Shown in pieces: positions 59,222 to 64,000 of a DNA stretch of 64,000 bases. The DNA is from an uncultured Alphaproteobacteria bacterium (GTDB lineage Bacteria; Pseudomonadota; Alphaproteobacteria; UBA8366; JADFVY01), in NCBI GenBank assembly GCA_947259105.1, contig CAMYKU010000032.1:1-64000 (forward strand). The letters are read 5' to 3'. Each line of letters begins with the position of its first letter. The stretch's first letter is position 1. The notes beneath the pieces are model-generated. The model had not been told where the DNA came from. It saw only the letters and a program-made list of their open reading frames with translations, and did not search any database. Made by a program: the position numbers and the translations under genes.

Positions 59222-60226
59222 ATGCGTTCGATCATTGCCACGGTGATGGCCGTGCTCGCCCTGGCGGGCGCTGGGGGCGCCGCAACAGCCTCCGAGAAGA
59301 TAACGTTCTTCCGCATCGCCACCGGCGGCGTGGGCGGCACCTATTACCCGGTCGGCGGACTGATCGCCCAGGCGATCAGTAACCCGCCGGGATCGCGTCC
59401 GTGCGACAAGGGCGGCAGCTGCGGCGTACCGGGGCTGGTCGCCGTGGCGCAGTCGGCCCACGGGTCGGTTGCCAATATCGCCGCCGTGGCGGCCGGCGAG
59501 GTCGAGTCCGCGTTCGCGCAGTCGGACGTCGCCTACTGGGCGCACACGGGCACCGGCATCTATCTGGAGTCCGGCAAGGTCGAGGGGATCCGGGTGATCG
59601 CCGCCCTGTATCCCGAAAGCATCCATCTCGTCGCCCGCAAGGGCTCGGGCATCCGCTCGGTGCTGGACCTGGCCGGGCGGCGCGTCTCGCTCGACGAGGA
59701 GGGCTCCGGCACGCTGGTCGACGCGCGGCTCATCCTGTCGGCCTTCGGGTTGGCCGAAACCGGCCTGCAGGCGGAATACCTCAAACCCGTCCCGGCGATC
59801 GAGAAGATCAAGGCGGGCGAGCTCGACGCCTTCTTCATCGTCGCCGGCTATCCGGCGAGCGCAGTGGTGGAGCTGGCCGAAACCACCGGCGCGGAGCTGG
59901 TGCCCATCGAGGGGCCGGAGGTCGACCTGCTGGCCGAGAAGTACGGGTTCTTCACGCGGGTGACCATCCCGGCCGGGAACTACAAGGGCGTCAGCACCGT
60001 GCGGACGCTGAGCGTCGGTGCCCAGTGGATCGTCGGCGCGGCGGTGGACGAGGAACTCGTTTACCAGATCACCAAGGCGCTGTGGCACGACAGCACACGG
60101 CCGCTGCTACAGGCGCGACACCCGCAGGCGAGTGCGATCACCCGCAAGACCGCGCTCGACGGCGTCGCCATCCCGCTCCACCCGGGCGCCGAGCGTTACT
60201 ATCGCGAAGTCGGGATGATCGAGTAG
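59222..60226 (+). CDS. TAXI family TRAP transporter solute-binding protein
   Basis: ITFFRIATGGVGGTYYPVGGLIAQAIS; Sec signal; GVSTVRTLSVGAQWIVGAAVDEELVYQITKAL. Confidence 0.9.
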   Translation: MRSIIATVMAVLALAGAGGAATASEKITFFRIATGGVGGTYYPVGGLIAQAISNPPGSRPCDKGGSCGVPGLVAVAQSAHGSVANIAAVAAGEVESAFAQSDVAYWAHTGTGIYLESGKVEGIRVIAALYPESIHLVARKGSGIRSVLDLAGRRVSLDEEGSGTLVDARLILSAFGLAETGLQAEYLKPVPAIEKIKAGELDAFFIVAGYPASAVVELAETTGAELVPIEGPEVDLLAEKYGFFTRVTIPAGNYKGVSTVRTLSVGAQWIVGAAVDEELVYQITKALWHDSTRPLLQARHPQASAITRKTALDGVAIPLHPGAERYYREVGMIE

Positions 60227-60337
60227 CGAGACGGAACACGACACCGCGCCGATAGGCCGAGGCGCAAATGATCGTATCGTCGCGGGGCGCGCGGCGGTGA
60301 ATCACTATTGGACCACCGGACAGCTCCATTTGGTCGG

Positions 60338-60901
60338 TTATTCATCGTCCAGTGGTCGAATCGGGGGTCGACTACGAAGACTACGGAAATATTCCGCCGA
60401 ATTATGATCGGACCCCCACCCAACCTCGTTTTCAAAGTCTTTGCCTTTGAAGTGCCTCTTGAAGTATTTGATGTATACAATGGTGGCCCGGATTTCACCG
60501 TCTGTCAGGGTTTTCTCAAATCCGGGCATATTGGACTCAACGGGCGCGGTTCTCGCTTGAACTGATCGTCCACCTTGGCTGATGATCCGAAACATCCAAT
60601 CGTCGGAGCGATGCGGCGTCGTATCGTCGTGCAGCGGCGGTCCGAATGACACATCCCTCGGGTGACCCGTCAAATCGGGATCATGGCAGTGCGCGCAGTG
60701 AGTGCGGTACACGGAACCGCCAAGCCGGAGATCGGCACCCAAGTCATAAACCCGCGTAATGCTCGACGACGATTCCCCTTGATCCGCGTACCATACAACC
60801 AGACCACCCGCCAGGAAGACCGATGCCACCACTGCCGTTGCGGCGAGCCGCCGCCGGAATTCCCCGGCGGCCCGATTATTCGGCGAATTAGGGTACGCCA
60901 T
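60338..60901 (-). CDS. Membrane-anchored c-type cytochrome (paralog of 58524..59048)
   Basis: N-terminal TM; CAHCH motif in GSVYRTHCAHCHDPD; SNMPGFEKTLTDGEIRATIVYIKYF. Confidence 0.87.
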   Translation of the reverse strand: MAYPNSPNNRAAGEFRRRLAATAVVASVFLAGGLVVWYADQGESSSSITRVYDLGADLRLGGSVYRTHCAHCHDPDLTGHPRDVSFGPPLHDDTTPHRSDDWMFRIISQGGRSVQARTAPVESNMPGFEKTLTDGEIRATIVYIKYFKRHFKGKDFENEVGWGSDHNSAEYFRSLRSRPPIRPLDDE

Positions 60902-60983
60902 TACAAGAACTCCCGGGCAAATTCGTGCGACCCTACCGGGGCAATCCCTTCCAGACTGTAAACGAGTCCCGTCGGCCGGCCGT

Positions 60984-61379
60984 TCAGCCTTCGAGCCGCG
61001 CCTTTAGATACTTCTGATTGCTGCGCGCCAGCCGCGCGCCGACCTGCATCTGCAGCAAGTCCAGAAGCGGCCGCGGGGCCCGATCCCAGTCGCCGCGGCG
61101 GATCTCAACGGCAAGGCGGCGGTTGAGGCCGGCGATCCGGGCCTCATCGTCGGCCCCTGCAGCTTCGACGATCACCGCATCCCACAACTCCGCGAACTGG
61201 CGCAACTCTCGGGCACGGTCGGCGGCGGCATATTCCCGGTCGTACGCGGCAATCGAGAGCGCCTTTGCGGCCAGGCGCTGTTCGTAGCTGCGCGCCTTCG
61301 GGTCGTCCGGCAGCGGGTCGTTGCCCAGGATCGCGGCGGCGAGCCGCTCCAGCTCGTCGGGGCCCGGGCATTGCCTCAT
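60984..61379 (-). CDS. DUF6285-like protein
   Basis: 131 aa; PDDPKARSYEQRLAAKALSIAAYDREYAAADRARELRQFAEL; overlaps the start region of the downstream phosphotransferase locus. Confidence 0.7.
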   Translation of the reverse strand: MRQCPGPDELERLAAAILGNDPLPDDPKARSYEQRLAAKALSIAAYDREYAAADRARELRQFAELWDAVIVEAAGADDEARIAGLNRRLAVEIRRGDWDRAPRPLLDLLQMQVGARLARSNQKYLKARLEG

Positions 61380-62395
61380 GCCGCGCCCCGCGCCTCGATG
61401 GCGGCGATGTCGAGCAGGGCGTCCAGTTCCATCTCGGGCGCCCTGAGGCCGGTGAGCGCGAGTTCGAGCGACTCCTCGCCGCCGGTCAGATGGCGCTCGC
61501 CCTGCTGCAGCGCGATCACGGCCCAGCGCACGGCGGCCATGACCTCCCAGTAGGGAATGGCTCCCCGGTCGACCGCGCGGCCGGACCCGGCCTCGTAGCC
61601 GCGGTAGAAGGCCTCGCGGGAGCCGATCCCGCCGGCCTCCCGATCCCAGGCGCCGAATCGCCAGCAGCGCGCGCAGAACCAGGCGACGTCCTCCATCGGG
61701 TCGCTCCAGCAGGCGAACTCCCAATCGAGGATACCGGTGATCCGGGCGCCGTCGATCATGATGTTGCCGGTGCGGAAGTCGCTGTGGCAGAGGGTGATCT
61801 CGCGGCTCTCCGGCGCGCGACGCTCGAGCCAGCGCAAGGCGTATTCCAGCGGCGGGTTCGGATCCGGCATCTCGTCCAGATAGCGGCGATATGCCGCAAC
61901 CCGCGACAGCGCCGGCGCACCGTCCGGCAGCGTAAGGAATCCCAAATCGTGCCGCGGCGGCCGGATCGCATGGATGCGCGCAAGCTCACGGCCGAGACGT
62001 TCGACCAGCGCGTCGCCCGCCTCCGCGACGGCCGCATCGCGCACCAGGACATGCCCCTCGGCGCGGCCGGTAACGCGGGCCATCACGTAGAACGGCTTGC
62101 CGAACACCGATGCGTCCTCGCACAGGAACAGCGGCTCCGGCACCGTCACGCCGGCCTCGTGCGCCGCCTTGAGGAGGGCGAATTCCTGCGCGCGGCTGTG
62201 GCTGGTGGCGACGCCGGACGGCGCGTCGGTGCGCAGCACCCAGTCCCGCGCGGCGGCGCCGATTTCGACCGTCAGCCCCCAGTTCTCCTGGATCGCCCCG
62301 CCGGACAGCTTGTCGAGCGCCACGATCCGCAGGTCGTCGACCCCCGCCGCCGCGCCGAGCCAGCGGGCCAGCGCCGCCCGGCCCGCTTCGCCCAT
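61376..62395 (-). CDS. Phosphotransferase family protein (APH/ACAD10-like kinase domain)
   Basis: LCHSDFRTGNIMIDGARITGILDWEFACWSDPMEDVAWFCARCWRFG; start MGEAGRAALAR at 62395. Confidence 0.9.
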   Translation of the reverse strand: MGEAGRAALARWLGAAAGVDDLRIVALDKLSGGAIQENWGLTVEIGAAARDWVLRTDAPSGVATSHSRAQEFALLKAAHEAGVTVPEPLFLCEDASVFGKPFYVMARVTGRAEGHVLVRDAAVAEAGDALVERLGRELARIHAIRPPRHDLGFLTLPDGAPALSRVAAYRRYLDEMPDPNPPLEYALRWLERRAPESREITLCHSDFRTGNIMIDGARITGILDWEFACWSDPMEDVAWFCARCWRFGAWDREAGGIGSREAFYRGYEAGSGRAVDRGAIPYWEVMAAVRWAVIALQQGERHLTGGEESLELALTGLRAPEMELDALLDIAAIEARGAA

Positions 62396-63594
62396 CACAC
62401 GCCCCAGCGCCAGAAATCCGTGCCTTCCTGCATGTAGAAGCGGGCCAGCACCATCATGTGCACCTCGGACGCGCCGTCGACGAGCCGCGCCTGGCGGGCG
62501 TAGCGGTACATCCATTCCAGGGGCGTGTCGCCGGAATAGCCGCGCGCGCCGCAGAGCTGGATCGCCGTGTCCACCGCCTTGTGCAACGTGTCGGCGACAT
62601 GGACCTTGGCCATCGAGACCTCCTTGCGGGCGAAATCGCCCTGGTCGAGCGTCCAGGCCGCGTTCATCACCAGCAGCCGGCCGATCTGGATCTCCTTGGC
62701 GACCGCGCCCATCTGGATCTGAATGCCCTCGCGCTCGGCCAGTTTGACGCCGAAACTCTCGCGCTCGGCAACGTAGGCCCCGGCGATCTCCATCGCCCGC
62801 CTGGCGAGGCCGAGCCAGCGCATGCAGTGCGTCAGCCGCGCGGTGCCGAGGCGGATCTGCGTTACCTTCAGCCCGTCGCCGACCTCCAGCAGGCGGTTCT
62901 CGTCCGGGATCTCCAGCCCGTCGAACTCGAGCTCGCAATGGCCGCCATGCTCCTCCGGCCCCATGACCGGGATGCGCCGCAGCACCCGCCAGCCCGGCTG
63001 GTCCTTGTGGAACAGGAAGGCGGTCAGCCCCTTGCGCGGATCGTCCGAGGTCTTGGCGATCAGGATGAAATGCGCCGCGCCGTCGGCCCCGGTGATGAAC
63101 CATTTGCGGCCGTGGACGACCCAGTTGTCACCCTGTTTCCCGGCCGTGGTCAGCATCATCGCCGGGTCCGAGCCCGCGCCCGGATGCGGCTCGGTCATGG
63201 CGAACGCCGAGCGCACCTCGCCGTTGACGATCGGCTGCAGCCATTTCGCCTTCTGCGCGTCGGTGCCGATCTTCTCCAGCGCCGTCATGTTGCCGTCGTC
63301 CGGGGCGGCGCAGTGCAGCGCGACCGGCCCGAAGATCGAGCGGTTGGCCTCCTCGTAGAACACCGCCCGCTCGGCCACCGACAGGCCCAGCCCGCCGCGC
63401 GCCTCCGAGACCTGTGGCGCCCACAGCCCGGCCGCCCGCGCCTTGCCGCGCAGCGTCTCCAGGATGGGCTCGTCGATATTGCCGTGCTGGTCGTAGTTCG
63501 CGTGCTCGGCTTCCAGCGGGATGATCTCGGCATCGACGAACGCGCGCACCCTGGCGCGGTAATCCTCAGCCCTGGGTGAAAGCGTGAAATCCAT
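62395..63594 (-). CDS. Acyl-CoA dehydrogenase
   Basis: FAMTEPHPGAGSDPAMMLTTAGKQGDNWVVHGRKWFITGADGAAHFILIAKT; QLCGARGYSGDTPLEWMYRYARQARLVDGASEVH. Confidence 0.92.
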   Translation of the reverse strand: MDFTLSPRAEDYRARVRAFVDAEIIPLEAEHANYDQHGNIDEPILETLRGKARAAGLWAPQVSEARGGLGLSVAERAVFYEEANRSIFGPVALHCAAPDDGNMTALEKIGTDAQKAKWLQPIVNGEVRSAFAMTEPHPGAGSDPAMMLTTAGKQGDNWVVHGRKWFITGADGAAHFILIAKTSDDPRKGLTAFLFHKDQPGWRVLRRIPVMGPEEHGGHCELEFDGLEIPDENRLLEVGDGLKVTQIRLGTARLTHCMRWLGLARRAMEIAGAYVAERESFGVKLAEREGIQIQMGAVAKEIQIGRLLVMNAAWTLDQGDFARKEVSMAKVHVADTLHKAVDTAIQLCGARGYSGDTPLEWMYRYARQARLVDGASEVHMMVLARFYMQEGTDFWRWGV

Positions 63595-63612
63595 CGGACC
63601 TCCTAGTCCTCG

Positions 63613-64000
63613 TCAGGGAATGACCTGGCTGTGGCCGCCGTCGACCGTGACCACGCTGCCGGTCGTGTAGGACCCGCCCGCCCCCGCCAGCATCAGCAGC
63701 GCCGCGTCGAGCTCTTCCGGCCCGGCGGCGCGGCGCATGGGAACCCGCTTGAGCATCTCGTGCGCGGGTTCCGTCTTGAAGTACGCGTCGTTCATCTCGG
63801 TTTCGAAATACCCCGGCGCGAGGGCGTTGACGCGGATGTTATGGCGCGCCAGCTCCAGCGCCAAGCTGCGCGTCAACTGGATGACCCCGGCCTTCGAGGC
63901 GCAATAGGCGGCGCCGCCCTTCATGGCCCGCTCGCCGAGGATCGAGGCGATATTGACGATCGCACCGCCCGCCCCTTGCGCGATCATCCGCCGGGCGCCC
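63613..64000 (-). CDS. SDR family oxidoreductase, truncated at its 5' end by the window edge
   Basis: GGAIVNIASILGERAMKGGAAYCASKAGVIQLTRSLALELARHNIRVNALAPGYFETEMN; C-terminal VVTVDGGHS. Confidence 0.9.
   Translation of the reverse strand, partial: GARRMIAQGAGGAIVNIASILGERAMKGGAAYCASKAGVIQLTRSLALELARHNIRVNALAPGYFETEMNDAYFKTEPAHEMLKRVPMRRAAGPEELDAALLMLAGAGGSYTTGSVVTVDGGHSQVIP

Overview
64 kb of a GC-rich, gene-dense bacterial chromosome. Gene content and order suggest an alphaproteobacterium of Rhodospirillales-like type; this is inference, as no marker gene was searched. I support about 59 protein-coding genes. No rRNA, tRNA, CRISPR array, transposase or integrase was recognised. Main blocks: (1) a PapD-like chaperone convergent with a large usher-like outer-membrane protein (0-4 kb); (2) fatty-acid beta-oxidation genes with a MerR regulator (4.6-13.2 kb); (3) a carnitine/crotonobetaine catabolic locus combining LcdH/BKACE/thioesterase with CaiD, an acyl-CoA dehydrogenase and an ADP-forming CoA ligase (13.3-20.5 kb); (4) a PA2778 C39-like peptidase with two tandem PA2779 proteins and a FadL porin (27.5-30.9 kb); (5) a housekeeping block parC, recO, era, rnc, two tandem lepB genes, acpS, pdxJ, rsh, rpoZ, smpB, dapA (33.9-50.6 kb); (6) a bactofilin/M23 peptidase pair; (7) two membrane-anchored cytochromes c flanking a TAXI solute-binding protein; (8) an acyl-CoA dehydrogenase/phosphotransferase/SDR cluster. 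The strongest unexplained signals are four same-orientation DnaA-box-like repeats spaced 21-23 bp in the divergent carnitine promoter region, several families of nested palindromic intergenic repeats, and the PA2779/PA2778 module with a possible third small membrane peptide.
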